Source: UBA10649 sp963793105 (GTDB taxonomy: Bacteria; Actinomycetota; Actinomycetes; S36-B12). Taken from it: DNA of 64,000 nt. Numbering within the stretch: position 1 is the first letter of the stretch; every line of letters begins with the position of its first letter. Positions 45,592-54,822 of this stretch are shown here, piece by piece. The notes under the pieces were generated by a model that made no database searches, was not told the origin of the DNA, and was given only the letters and a program-made list of their open reading frames with translations. The translations under genes were made by a program, and so were the position numbers. Location: assembly GCA_963793105.1 (NCBI GenBank), contig CAWBZB010000005.1:4879-68878 (forward strand), given 5' to 3'.

Positions 45592-46359
45592 ATGGGCCTG
45601 CTGGACGGCAAGCGGATTCTGGTCACGGGGGTGCTGACCGATCAGTCGATCGCCTTTCACGTCGCGCGGCTCGCCCAGGAGCAGGGGGCCACGGTCATCC
45701 TCACGTCCTTCGGCCGCACCATGGGCCTCACCCGCAGGTCCTCGGGACGGCTTCCCCAGGCGGCCCCGATCGTGGAGCTGGACGTCACCAGCGAGGACGA
45801 CCTCGCGGCACTGGCCTCTCGTGTGGGCGAGCATGCCGACGGTCTCGACGGCGTCCTGCACTCGATCGGCTTCGCCCCCGAGGCGGCCCTGGGCGGCAAC
45901 TTCCTGCACACCCCATGGGCTGATGTGAGCACCGCGGTCCAGGTGTCCGCCTACTCGCTCAAGGCGCTCGCCGTCGCCGCGCAGCCCCTCATGGGCCACG
46001 GTGGATCGATCGTCGGGCTCGACTTCGATGCGACTGTCGCGTGGCCGAAATACGACTGGATGGGCGTGGCCAAGGCCGCCTTCGAGAGCACCGCTCGCTA
46101 CCTCGCGCGAGACCTCGGGCCGTCCGGGATACGCGTCAACCTGGTGGCGGCCGGCCCGATCCGGACGGTGGCGGCGAAGAGCATCCCTGGATTCGACGAG
46201 TTCGACGCGGTGTGGTCGACTCGGGCTCCGCTCACCTGGGATCTCGACGACCCGGTGCCGGCGGCCCAGGCGTGCGTCGCCCTGATGTCGGACTGGTTCC
46301 CGGCGACGACGGGCGAGATCGTCCACGTCGATGGGGGAGTGCACTCCCAGGGCGCCTGA
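45592..46359 (+). CDS. fabI: Enoyl-ACP reductase (NADH), FabI/InhA type
   Basis: Last reduction of the fatty-acid elongation cycle. The 255-residue divergent SDR has LVTGVLTDQSIAFHVARLAQ (InhA-like cofactor loop), HSIGFAPEAALGG and the catalytic lysine in DWMGVAKAAFESTARYLARDLG. Length and neighbours match InhA. ATG preceded by GAGGAGAGGAGCC. Confidence 0.94.
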   Translation: MGLLDGKRILVTGVLTDQSIAFHVARLAQEQGATVILTSFGRTMGLTRRSSGRLPQAAPIVELDVTSEDDLAALASRVGEHADGLDGVLHSIGFAPEAALGGNFLHTPWADVSTAVQVSAYSLKALAVAAQPLMGHGGSIVGLDFDATVAWPKYDWMGVAKAAFESTARYLARDLGPSGIRVNLVAAGPIRTVAAKSIPGFDEFDAVWSTRAPLTWDLDDPVPAAQACVALMSDWFPATTGEIVHVDGGVHSQGA

Positions 46360-46374
46360 GGCAGGTACCGCGCG

Positions 46375-46903
46375 ATGACCCACACCCTCATCCTCGTACG
46401 GCACGCCAAGAGCGACTACCCGGCGGGCGTGCCCGACCATGACCGCCCGCTGAACACTCGCGGCATGCGCGACGCCCCCAGGATCGGGGCCTGGCTCGCG
46501 GCCCGCCACGACCCGAACCAGACCGGGGTCACCTGCGTCCTGGTGTCCTCGGCTCGACGGGCCCAGTTGACGTGGCTGCTCGCCAGCGGCGCCATGGGCG
46601 CGGCCACGTCGCGCTGGATCGACCACGAGGAGCCCCGGATCTACGAGTCCGACTCACGGGTCCTGGCGCACGTCATCGGCGAGCTGCGGGAGACCTGCCA
46701 GTCGGCGGTCCTCGTCGGCCACAACCCCGGGCTGGACGACCTGGTCGCGGATCTCGTCGATCCGGCGGAACTCGCGGAGTCGCCGTTCCTCGGGCTTCAA
46801 GACGAGCACCGTCACCGTGCTGGAGACCGAGGAGGAGTGGCCCGTCGCCGTCTCCGTGCCGGGAGCCTTCCACGTCGTGGACTACCACGTGGCGCGGGGC
46901 TGA
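46375..46903 (+). CDS. Histidine phosphatase (SixA-like), frameshifted near the C-terminus
   Basis: Phosphohistidine phosphatase-like, with LILVRHAKSDYP at the start (catalytic His) and AVLVGHNPGLDDLV. As written the frame runs to 46911 with a meaningless Arg-rich tail. Removing one G from GGG (46792-46794) gives FKTSTVTVLETEEEWPVAVSVPG and ends at TGA 46901-46903, the normal family ending, 175 residues. So there is a +1 frameshift, real or technical. Its substrate is unknown. Tail-to-tail with serB. Confidence 0.82.
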
Positions 46904-48128
46904 TCAGCTGATCGGCGGCGCCGGGGTCTCGAGTCCCTCACGCGCGTCGGCCGACTCGATCTCCTCGCGGGTGACGCCGATCAGGTAGAGGACCGAGTCG
47001 AGGTACGGCACGCTCACGGCGGTGTCGGCCGCGTCACGGGCGGCGGCCTTGGCGTTGAAGGCGATCCCCAGGCCCGCGGCCTCAAGCATGTCGATGTCAT
47101 TGGCCCCGTCCCCGATCGCGATCGTGCGACGGGTCGGGATCGCATACTGTCGCGCGAACGCCTCGAGGGCGGCGCGCTTGCCCAGCCGGTCGATGACCGG
47201 GCCGACCAACTGCCCGGTGAGGAGACCGTCCGCGACCTCCAGCGTGTTCGCCCGTACGTCGGTCACGCCCAGCTCGGCCGCGATCGGCGCGATGACCCTC
47301 GGTGAAGCCGCCCGACACGAGCGCGATCCGGTAGCCGAGGCGGCTGAGGGTCCGGCACAGGGTTCGGGCGCCCGGCGTGAGCGTGATGCGCTCGCGCACC
47401 CGAGCCAGTGCCTCGACCGGGGTGCCCGCCAGGAGCGCGGCACGTGCCCGGAGCGACTGCTCGAAGTCGAGCTCCCCGGCCATGGCCCGTTCGGTGATCG
47501 CAGCCACCTCGGGGAGCACTCCGGCCTCCTCGGCCAGCAGGTCGATCACCTCGTCCTGGATGAACGTCGAGTCGACGTCCATCACGACGAGGTACTGACC
47601 GCGCCGGTCCAGGCCGGCCTCCTGCACCGCGATGTCCGCAGAATGGCGCGCGGCCACCTGGGCGAGTGGACGCCTCAGCTCGTCGACCGACACCCCCGAT
47701 CCCTGGAACTCGATGGCGGTCACCGGGTAGGACGCGATGCGGCGGATGCGGTCGATGTTGCCACCTCGGTCGGCGATCTCGCCGGCCGCGTCCGCGATCG
47801 CGTCCGGCTCGAGTGGCGCGCCCATCATGGTGACGTGGATGCGGTTGCGCCGTCGCTCGTCGTCCTCGGCAGCACCCGGGACGGTCTCGACGTCCATCTG
47901 CAGGTCCTCGGCCGCCCGTTGCACATCGGAGCGCACGCCCGTCATCACGTCTTCGCTGCCGGTGACCTCGACCAGGACGGCGAGAACGAGTCGTCCACGC
48001 ACGACGAGCTGCTCGACGTCGAGCACGGAGACCGGGTGCTCCGCCAGCGTTCCGAACAGGCGTCGAGTGACCCCCGGTCGGTCGTTGCCCGAGAGGGTGA
48101 TGAGCAGGGTGCGTCTCTGGCGGTCCAT
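46904..48128 (-). pseudogene. serB: Phosphoserine phosphatase SerB, one frameshift
   Basis: Last step of serine synthesis. The first frame (from the ATG at 48128) has two ACT-like domains (LLITLSGNDRPGVTRRLF; IHVTMMGAPLEP) and the HAD motif VVMDVDSTFIQDE, ending at VSGGFTEG. The second frame (about 46904-47300) continues VIAPIAAELGVTDVRANTLEV and IAIGDGANDIDML. Dropping one G of GGG (plus-strand CCC, 47296-47298) joins them as SGGFTEVIAPIAAEL, a 407-residue SerB of normal length for actinobacteria. The conserved rest suggests an intact gene with a base-call error, but this is unproven. Confidence 0.88.
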
Positions 48129-48168
48129 GTCGGGCCAACGCTAGTGCGCCGCCGTGGGCACGAACGCC

Positions 48169-48180
48169 TAGGGTTGCCCC
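48169..48180 (+). promoter_or_regulatory. Leaderless-type -10 box of the ABC ATPase gene
   Basis: TAGGGT, TGCCCC, then GTG at 48181. Divergent serB has TAGCGT (48143-48138, minus strand) nine bases before its ATG, so both genes share this 52-base region. Confidence 0.6.
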
Positions 48181-48966
48181 GTGGCGACGGTGGTCCGCAT
48201 GGCGGGAGTGGGGGTGCGCCGCGGAGTCACGTCCCTGCTGGCGGATGTCGAGCTCGTGGTGCGCGAGGGCGAGCGCTGGGTCGTGATGGGACCGAACGGC
48301 GCCGGCAAGACCACCCTGCTCCTGCTCGCCTCCGGCCGGATGTTCCCGACGACCGGTGAGGTGGAGCTGCTCGAGGAGACCATGGGCGCGGTCGACCTCG
48401 CCGAGCTCAAGCCCCGCATCGGCTGGGCGTCCAGCGCCATGTTCGGTGACATCCCTGCGGGTGAGGCCGTCGCCGATGTCGTCATGACCGGAGCCTGGGC
48501 CGTCTCCGGACGCTGGCGTGAGGAGTACGACGACGGGGATCGCATGCGGGCGGCCGGACTGCTCGCCCAGTGGGGCATGGACCATCTGGCCCGGCGAACG
48601 TTCGGCACGCTGTCGGAGGGGGAGCGGAAGCGGGCCCTCATCGCCCGCGCCCTCATGAGCGATCCCGAGCTGCTGCTGCTGGACGAGCCCGGCGCCGGAC
48701 TGGATCTGGGCGGTCGTGAGGACCTCGTCGAGCGGATGGGGTCGTTGGCGGCCGATCCGCAGGCCCCCACACAGATCGTCGTGACGCATCATGTGGAGGA
48801 GATACCGACGGGCTTCACCCACCTGCTGCTGCTCCGCGGTGGTCGAACGGTGGCGTCGGGCGAACTCTCCACGACGATGACGGACGCGAACCTGAGCGAG
48901 GCCTTCGGCATGGGGATCGCGGTGCTCCACGACGGGGGCCGCTGGTTCGCGCGCCGCGCGGGTTGA
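48181..48966 (+). CDS. Soluble ABC ATPase (YlmA/ModF-like)
   Basis: A 261-residue ATPase with Walker A MGPNGAGKTT, an unusual signature TLSEGERKRALIARAL (Glu in place of the second Gly), Walker B LLLLDEPGAGLDLG and the switch VVTHHVEEIPTGFTH. The HVEEI.P ending is typical of the YlmA/ModF-like group. No permease is adjacent: the next gene encodes a TauE-type protein that does not need an ATPase. Role unknown. Confidence 0.85.
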   Translation: MATVVRMAGVGVRRGVTSLLADVELVVREGERWVVMGPNGAGKTTLLLLASGRMFPTTGEVELLEETMGAVDLAELKPRIGWASSAMFGDIPAGEAVADVVMTGAWAVSGRWREEYDDGDRMRAAGLLAQWGMDHLARRTFGTLSEGERKRALIARALMSDPELLLLDEPGAGLDLGGREDLVERMGSLAADPQAPTQIVVTHHVEEIPTGFTHLLLLRGGRTVASGELSTTMTDANLSEAFGMGIAVLHDGGRWFARRAG

Positions 48967-48968
48967 CC

Positions 48969-49722
48969 ATGCCGTGGGACCCACTGACCCTGGCCCTCCT
49001 CGTCGCGGCCGGGTTCGCCGGCGGGTTCATCAACGCAGCCGTGGGCTCCGGGACGCTCATCACGTACCCGGCGCTGCTGGCCGCGGGGATCCCGCCCGTC
49101 GCCGCGAACGGGACGAACACCACGGGACTCTCGCCAGGATCCTTCTCGTCCGCCTGGGCCTATCGACTGGAGCTGAGCGACCGGATGCGGCGACTGGCGC
49201 GTCCGATCCTCGCGACGGTGCTCGGCGCGGCGTGCGGCGCCGGCCTCGTCGTGGCCCTGCCGAGCCGGGTGTTCACGGCAATCGTGCCCTGGCTGGTCGG
49301 CACGGCCACCCTGCTGGTGGCGACTGCAGCCGATCATCGCGCGCTCGGTGAAGACCCACCGTGAGGGCTCCGAACGACGCGTGTGGCCGTGGACCGGCCT
49401 GATCGGCGTGTACGGCGGCTACTTCGGGGCGGCCCAGGGAGTGATGCTGATGGCGGCACTGGGCCTTGTGTATGACGCGGATCCGCAGCGTGCGAACGCG
49501 GCGAAGAACATCCTCGCAGCGGTGGCGAACGTCACGGCGGCCGTGGTCTTCGCGCTGAGCGGCGCGGTGGTGTGGCTCGCCGCACTGGCGCTCGCGGTCG
49601 GATCCATCCCTGGCGGGTACGTCGGCGGTCGCGTGGCCCGGCGCCTGCCCGGCGTGGTGCTGCGCGGCCTCGTCGTCCTCATCGGCATCGCAGCCACGCT
49701 GTACCTGCTGCTTGGCCGATAG
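48969..49722 (+). pseudogene. TauE/SafE family permease, one frameshift
   Basis: First frame 48969-49364: AGFAGGFINAAVGSGTLITYPAL and ANGTNTTGLSPGS, the TauE N-terminal signature, ending early. Second frame from about 49324: QPIIARSVKTHREG, then TGLIGVYGGYFGAAQGVMLM and four helices to 49722. One extra A at about 49323 explains the break (VA-LQP, typical of TauE), giving 250 residues with about eight helices. TauE proteins export sulphur compounds or organic anions. Unlike the other breaks this is not in a homopolymer. A shorter start at 49348 would give a half-protein. Confidence 0.8.
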
Positions 49723-49773
49723 CGCGAGAGGATCGCAGTAGCGTGGACGGCACCACCGACACAAGGGAGGCAC

Positions 49774-51174
49774 GTGCTCAGGCGGATCGTGCTCGGCATC
49801 GTGGCCGGCCTGCTCATCCTCGGCGCCGGGATTCTCGGAACCCTGGCGGTGTGGGGTCAGGCCACCTTCGGGTCCGACCGGCCCCTCCGACTGGACGCTG
49901 GCACCATCACGCCGGGCGCGGGTGCAACCGCGACGATCGTCGACGTCGAGCGGTTCGATGCGACGATCCCGTATCTGGAGGTGCTCGGCGACTTCCGCCT
50001 GTCAGCGGAGACGTCCGATCGCGGCGATCCTTCCGACACCCTCTTCCTCGGTGCCGGTGAGACGAGCTCGGTCGATGCCTACCTCAAGGGCACGCCGTAC
50101 GCCGTCGCCTTCCGGCAGGACGCGGACTGGCAGGTCCGCGAGGTCCCCGGTGTTCGTGCGGCGAGCCCTCCACGCGAGCAGGACCTGTGGATCACCGACG
50201 CGGTCGGTCGGCCTGCATCCATCGCCGTCCCGACGTCGCGACCCCTGACCCTGGTCATCATGCATCCCGCGGGGCTGCCCACTGGCCCGCTGCTCCTGAC
50301 CATCGACTTCGTGGTGGCCGATGCGGGGACGTGGATAGTCGGCCTTGCCATCGGCGCCGGGGTCCTGCTGCTTCTCGGACTGGTCGTCCTCGTCTTCGCC
50401 CTGCGCAGCAAGCGAGCGACGGGTCGCCACGAGGTGGACGTCGCGGCGCCCGTCGTCGAGCCGGAGCCGAGCCGAGCCGGAGCCGAGCCGGAGCCCGAGC
50501 CGGAGCCCGAGCCGGAGCCCGAGCCGGCGCCTGAGGCGGAGCCCGAGCCGGAGCCCGAGCCGGAGCCCGAGCCGGAGCCGAGGCGGCCGAGGACTCCGAT
50601 GTCATCCGCTGAACCAGCGCCGTCCACGCGCATCCTCACGGTCCCGAATGTCCTCAGCTTCGCCCGCCTGCTGGGGGTCCCGGTCTTCCTGTGGCTCGTG
50701 CTGGTCGAGCAGGCGGATGTCTGGGCCCTCGTGCTGCTGGTCGCCGCCGGAGTCTCGGACTGGGTCGATGGCGCCCTCGCCCGCGCGCTGAACCAGCGCA
50801 GCGAGCTGGGCGTCCTGCTCGATCCGCTGGCCGACCGTCTCTACATCGCCGCCACCCTGCTCGGGCTGGCGTTGCGCGGACTGATCCCATGGTGGCTCGT
50901 GGGCATCCTGGTCGCCCGGGAGCTCTTCCTGCTGACCCTGCTGCCCAGGATCCGACGAACCGGCCGTTTCGCGCTACCGGTCACCTACGTCGGGAAGGCA
51001 GCGACCTTCTGCCTGTTCTGGGGCTTCCCGCTGCTGCTCCTCGGCGACGTCCCCGACTACGGAGCCGCAGCCGCAGCGTTCGGTTGGGCGTTTGCCCTCT
51101 GGGGCACCTATCTGTACTGGTGGTCGGGCATACGCTACGCACAGCAGGCGTTCGCACTCCGCGCGCCGGCATGA
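49774..51174 (+). CDS. CDP-alcohol phosphatidyltransferase fused to a membrane domain by an EP linker
   Basis: A single 466-residue frame with three parts. Part 1 (1-215) has an N-terminal helix, an extracytoplasmic stretch of about 155 residues and a second helix (about 188-210), without a family I recognise. Part 2 (about 225-275) is a Glu-Pro repeat. Part 3 (about 285-460) is a CDP-alcohol phosphatidyltransferase with the motif DG-x2-AR-x8-G-x3-D-x3-D (DGALARALNQRSELG, then LLDPLADR, from about 332) and six helices. The enzyme makes a phospholipid; the alcohol is unknown. An internal ATG at 50599 with CGAGGA before it could yield the enzyme alone (191 residues). -10 box TAGCGT near 49754; SD GGGAGG before the start. 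In other actinobacteria this enzyme, without part 1, starts this same gene row. Confidence 0.8.
   Translation: MLRRIVLGIVAGLLILGAGILGTLAVWGQATFGSDRPLRLDAGTITPGAGATATIVDVERFDATIPYLEVLGDFRLSAETSDRGDPSDTLFLGAGETSSVDAYLKGTPYAVAFRQDADWQVREVPGVRAASPPREQDLWITDAVGRPASIAVPTSRPLTLVIMHPAGLPTGPLLLTIDFVVADAGTWIVGLAIGAGVLLLLGLVVLVFALRSKRATGRHEVDVAAPVVEPEPSRAGAEPEPEPEPEPEPEPAPEAEPEPEPEPEPEPEPRRPRTPMSSAEPAPSTRILTVPNVLSFARLLGVPVFLWLVLVEQADVWALVLLVAAGVSDWVDGALARALNQRSELGVLLDPLADRLYIAATLLGLALRGLIPWWLVGILVARELFLLTLLPRIRRTGRFALPVTYVGKAATFCLFWGFPLLLLGDVPDYGAAAAAFGWAFALWGTYLYWWSGIRYAQQAFALRAPA
50455..50580 (+). repeat. Glu-Pro coding repeat (12-bp units)
   Basis: Repeats of GAGCCGGAGCCC and close variants encode two blocks of seven EP dipeptides split by APEA. 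Such tracts form stiff, extended linkers (as in TonB) and can gain or lose units by slippage. Length may differ between strains. Confidence 0.9.
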
Positions 51175-51187
51175 CGACGGGGTAGCG

Positions 51188-53680
51188 ATGCAGGCTGTGG
51201 TGATGGCGGGCGGGGCAGGAACCCGGCTGCGCCCCCTCACGACCGCAGTGCCGAAAGCACTGCTGCCCATCGTCGGTGAACCGATGCTGGCGCGCGTGGT
51301 CCGCCTGCTCGGTCAGCACGGGGTCGATCGCTGCGTCGTCACGTTGCAGCATCAGGCGAGCGTGGTCCTGAAGTACTTCAGCCCGGAGCACGTCGACGAC
51401 GTGACGCTGCGTTTCCTCACCGAACCGCGGCCGCTGGGCACCGCAGGCAGTGTGAGGTACGCACAGTCCTGGCTGACGGACGAGGACGTCCTGGTGATCT
51501 CGGGGGACTGCCTGACCGACATGGACCTGACCGAGCTCAAGCGCCGGCACGACGCGGTCGGGGCCGATCTGACCATCGCGCTTGCCCGTCGCTCGGATCC
51601 CCGCAACTACGGCGTGGTGTCCGTCGATGACGAGGGCCGCGTCTCGGGCATCGTGGAGAAGCCGAGTTGGGGCGAGGTCTCGGACGACACGGTCAACACC
51701 GGCGTCTACATCGTCAGCCCGCGAGTCATGGACGCGGTGCCCGCCGACGAACCGAGTGACTGGGCGCACCAGGTGATTCCCGCGCTGCTGGCCCGGGGCG
51801 CTCGCGTCTATGGCCATGCCATGGATGGCTACTGGGAGGACGTCGGTACGTTCGACAGCTATCGCCGGGCTCAGCGGGACGTGCTGGACGGGCGTGTTCA
51901 CAGCGAGGTCGAGGCGTTCGAGGTGGCTCCGGGGGTGCTGGTGGCGACCGGCGCCGAGCTGTCGCCGAGCGCCGATGTCAGGCCGCCGGTCTACATCGGC
52001 CCCTTCGCCAAGATCGAGGAGGACGCGGTCATCGGCCCCTATACGGTCGTGGGCACGAACGCGGTGATCCGCTCACGAGCCGTCGTCGAGCATTGCGTCA
52101 TCCACCCGAACGTTTTCATCGGGAACGACGCGGAGCTGCGCGGGGCGATCGTGGGTCGATCGACCGAGGTGCGTCACGGGGCGCGGGTGCTGAATGGCTC
52201 CGTGATCGCCGACGGCTGCACGATCATGGACGGCGCGGTCATCGGCACAGACGTGATGATCTACCCGGGGAAGACCATCGACGAGGGGACGGTCGTCGAC
52301 GAGTCGGTGGTGTGGGAGTCGCCGTCCCAACGCCAGGTGTTCAGCGACGGCGGAGTCCGCGGGATCGTCAATGTGGACATGACGCCGGAACGCATCGTGC
52401 GACTCGCCTCCGCCTTCGCGACCACGCTTCCGAAGGGCGCCACGATCAGCGTCGGGAGGGACCATTCCCGCGCAGCACGGGCGCTGAACCGTGCCCTGGC
52501 CGGTGCACTGACCGCGGCGGGCGCCAATCTGCGCGACCTGCGCTCTGTCACGACAGCCTTGGTGCGGAACGACACGGCCCGGTATTCCGACGGCGGCGTG
52601 ATCCTCAAGACCACCCCCGGTCGCCCCGACAGCATCGACGTCCTGTTCCTGAACGCGCAGGGCGCCGAGATCGGCAGCAGTCAGCGCGAGGCGATCGAGC
52701 GCATCTTCACGCGCAAGGAGTTCCGGCGGCCGCTGCCCTCGGACATCGGCGATATCCGTACGCCCCATCGCGTCCTGGACGACTACGCGAACGACGTGGA
52801 GACCGCCGTCAACATGGACGCGATCCGGCGCGCGCATCCCCGGATCGTCCTGGACGCCGGTGGTGGTCCGTCGGTCGGCGTGCTGTCCATCATCATGGGA
52901 CGTCTCGGTCTCGACGCGCTGACCGTCGGGGCGGCCATGGAGGAGGACGCGGCTGCGGACCAGACGCCGCACCGGGAGGCGGCCCTGCGACGACTGAGCG
53001 GACTCGTCGTCTCGTCGGGCGCCCGGATCGGCGCACGCCTGGGCCCCGTCGGTGAGCGACTCGGGATCGTCGACGAGCTGGGCCGGGTGATCGACGACGG
53101 CCGGATGCTCCTCATCATGCTCGACCTGATGGCCGCCCACCACCACTCCGGCGTCGTGGCGGTTCCGGTGACCACGAGTCGACTAGCGGAGGAGGTGGCT
53201 GCGTACCACGGCACCACCGTTCGCAGGATCGGCGCCGGCTTCGCCGCACTCGCCGCTGCGGCGACTGAGCCGGACGTGATCCTCGCCGGCGATGGGCGAG
53301 GCCGCTTCACCCTCCCCGCGATGGGCCCGGGACCGGACGCGATCTCCGCGCTCATGATGCTCCTGGCCTTGATGGCGGACACCGACCTGAGCCTCAGCGA
53401 GTTGAACGCGCGCATCCCGGCGACCTCGGTCCTGTCCCGGCAGGTCACGGTTCCGTGGCACCGCCGAGCGGCCGCGATGCGCGCCGTCCGCCGGCACGCC
53501 GAGGAGGGCCGCGTCGACACGCTGGACGGCATCCGCGTGGTGGAGCCCGACGGAAGCTGGTGCCTCGTCCTCCCCGAGGACGATCAGGCATGCCTGACCC
53601 TCTATGCCGAGGCGTCGGACGTCACCGCGGCGCAGCGGCTGATCGACCGCTGGCAGTCCGTCGTCGAAACCGCGACATGA
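51188..53680 (+). CDS. Sugar nucleotidyltransferase / phosphomannomutase-like fusion
   Basis: An 830-residue protein. The N-terminal 235 residues are a nucleotidyltransferase (GGAGTRLRPLT 8-18; EKPSWGE; GYWEDVGTFDSY), probably mannose-1-phosphate guanylyltransferase. Left-handed beta-helix repeats follow (about 245-375). The rest is a phosphomannomutase-like fold, but the usual catalytic serine loop is replaced by KTTPGRPDS and the metal loop reads AGDGRGRF, so mutase activity is doubtful. Start ATG at 51188 with GGGGTAGCG only. The stop overlaps the DUF881 start. It belongs to the set CDP-OH-P transferase/GMP-PMM/DUF881/sbp in actinobacteria. Confidence 0.88.
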   Translation: MQAVVMAGGAGTRLRPLTTAVPKALLPIVGEPMLARVVRLLGQHGVDRCVVTLQHQASVVLKYFSPEHVDDVTLRFLTEPRPLGTAGSVRYAQSWLTDEDVLVISGDCLTDMDLTELKRRHDAVGADLTIALARRSDPRNYGVVSVDDEGRVSGIVEKPSWGEVSDDTVNTGVYIVSPRVMDAVPADEPSDWAHQVIPALLARGARVYGHAMDGYWEDVGTFDSYRRAQRDVLDGRVHSEVEAFEVAPGVLVATGAELSPSADVRPPVYIGPFAKIEEDAVIGPYTVVGTNAVIRSRAVVEHCVIHPNVFIGNDAELRGAIVGRSTEVRHGARVLNGSVIADGCTIMDGAVIGTDVMIYPGKTIDEGTVVDESVVWESPSQRQVFSDGGVRGIVNVDMTPERIVRLASAFATTLPKGATISVGRDHSRAARALNRALAGALTAAGANLRDLRSVTTALVRNDTARYSDGGVILKTTPGRPDSIDVLFLNAQGAEIGSSQREAIERIFTRKEFRRPLPSDIGDIRTPHRVLDDYANDVETAVNMDAIRRAHPRIVLDAGGGPSVGVLSIIMGRLGLDALTVGAAMEEDAAADQTPHREAALRRLSGLVVSSGARIGARLGPVGERLGIVDELGRVIDDGRMLLIMLDLMAAHHHSGVVAVPVTTSRLAEEVAAYHGTTVRRIGAGFAALAAAATEPDVILAGDGRGRFTLPAMGPGPDAISALMMLLALMADTDLSLSELNARIPATSVLSRQVTVPWHRRAAAMRAVRRHAEEGRVDTLDGIRVVEPDGSWCLVLPEDDQACLTLYAEASDVTAAQRLIDRWQSVVETAT

Positions 53681-54489
53681 CCGCCCCGCTCGAGGACACC
53701 GACCGCGAGGATGGCCTGCTGGAGAGGTTCCTCGCCGGGATCATCACCGACGAGTACGAGTCGATCCCGGTGCAGGAGGATGCCGGCGGCGATGGCCGTC
53801 GCCACTGGATCGCTGCGGCGACGGCCGGCGTGATCGGCCTGCTCCTCGCTGCCGCTCTCGTGAACACCCTCAGGTCCGATGACGAGCGCGACCAGACCCG
53901 CGACGCCCTCCTGACGCGGATCGCGGCGCTCTCCGTGAGCCTCAGCGAGGGTCAGGAGCGCTTGGATGCGCAGTCCGCGACCGTCGACACGCTGCAGAGG
54001 CAACTGCTGGAGTCGACTGCCGCCCTGACGGCGTCCGAACGCGTCGAGCAGCTGGCCGCGTTGGCGGCCACGACCCCGCTCAGCGGCCCAGGACTCGTCG
54101 TCACGATCGGTGATGCCCCTGACGCCACGGCGGGATCGCTCAACCGGGTGCTCGACCGCGATCTGCAGGACATCGCGAACGTGCTCTGGCGCATGGGCGC
54201 GGGCGGCGTGGCGATCAACGAGCAGCGGCTCACCTCCACGACGGCGATCCGAAGCGCCGGCGACGCGATTCTCGTGAACTACCAGCCTTTGTCGCCGCCC
54301 TACCTGGTGTCCGCGACCGGCACGACGTCCTCCGGCGACGAGGACTCGGACCTGCAGGTGCTGCTCTCCGGTCTGTCGGAGGACTATGGGCTGGTGACCG
54401 AGATCGCCACTGGTGACGTAGCGTTGCCCGCGGGGGAGCTGCGGTTCCCGCGATTCGCCACGACAGGGAACGGAGACGCTGGCCAGTGA
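53677..54489 (+). CDS. DUF881 membrane-anchored protein (first copy)
   Basis: A 270-residue protein with one transmembrane helix (about 48-66), a coiled-coil (about 70-120, RDALLTRIAALSVSLSEGQERL) and the DUF881 domain (LSGPGLVVTIGDAP, DLQDIANVLWRMGAGGVAINEQRL). DUF881 proteins flank sbp near cell-division genes in Gram-positives; function unknown. The ATG overlaps the previous stop, and its stop overlaps sbp. Confidence 0.9.
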   Translation: MTAPLEDTDREDGLLERFLAGIITDEYESIPVQEDAGGDGRRHWIAAATAGVIGLLLAAALVNTLRSDDERDQTRDALLTRIAALSVSLSEGQERLDAQSATVDTLQRQLLESTAALTASERVEQLAALAATTPLSGPGLVVTIGDAPDATAGSLNRVLDRDLQDIANVLWRMGAGGVAINEQRLTSTTAIRSAGDAILVNYQPLSPPYLVSATGTTSSGDEDSDLQVLLSGLSEDYGLVTEIATGDVALPAGELRFPRFATTGNGDAGQ

Positions 54490-54818
54490 TCGCGATCATC
54501 GGGCTGCTCGTGGGCATCGCGGTCGGCGTCGTCTGGCACCCGGTCGTGCCACTCTGGGCCGAGCCGTACCTGCCGATCGCCATCATCGCGGCCCTCGATG
54601 CCGTGTTCGGCGGCTTCCGCGCCCTTGTCGAGAAGCGCTTCGACGACCGGATCTTCGCGGTCAGCTTCCTGTCGAACGTCCTCATCGCGGCCTTCCTCGT
54701 CTTCCTGGGCGACCAGCTCGGCGTGGGAGCCCAGATCTCGACCGGCGTCGTCGTGGTCCTGGCCATGCGGATCTTCGCCAACGCCGCTGCCATCCGCCGC
54801 CTCCTCTTCCGAGCGTGA
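54486..54818 (+). CDS. sbp: Small basic protein (DUF1290), Sbp
   Basis: A 110-residue membrane protein with three hydrophobic segments and the family region IALDAVFGGFRALVEKRFDDRIF (here IAALDAVFGG...). Sbp occurs between two DUF881 genes in actinobacteria and beside division genes in Bacillus. Function unknown, suspected in envelope growth. GTG start overlapping the DUF881 stop. Confidence 0.93.
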   Translation: MIAIIGLLVGIAVGVVWHPVVPLWAEPYLPIAIIAALDAVFGGFRALVEKRFDDRIFAVSFLSNVLIAAFLVFLGDQLGVGAQISTGVVVVLAMRIFANAAAIRRLLFRA

Positions 54819-54822
54819 TCCG

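Noticed and set aside
47290..47300. Programmed ribosomal frameshift in serB or the other broken genes
   Set aside because: No slippery heptamer and following structure; the same kind of break appears in unrelated genes and fits base-calling error better.
50455..50580. CRISPR-like array
   Set aside because: The units are contiguous, without spacers, and encode an in-frame Glu-Pro linker.
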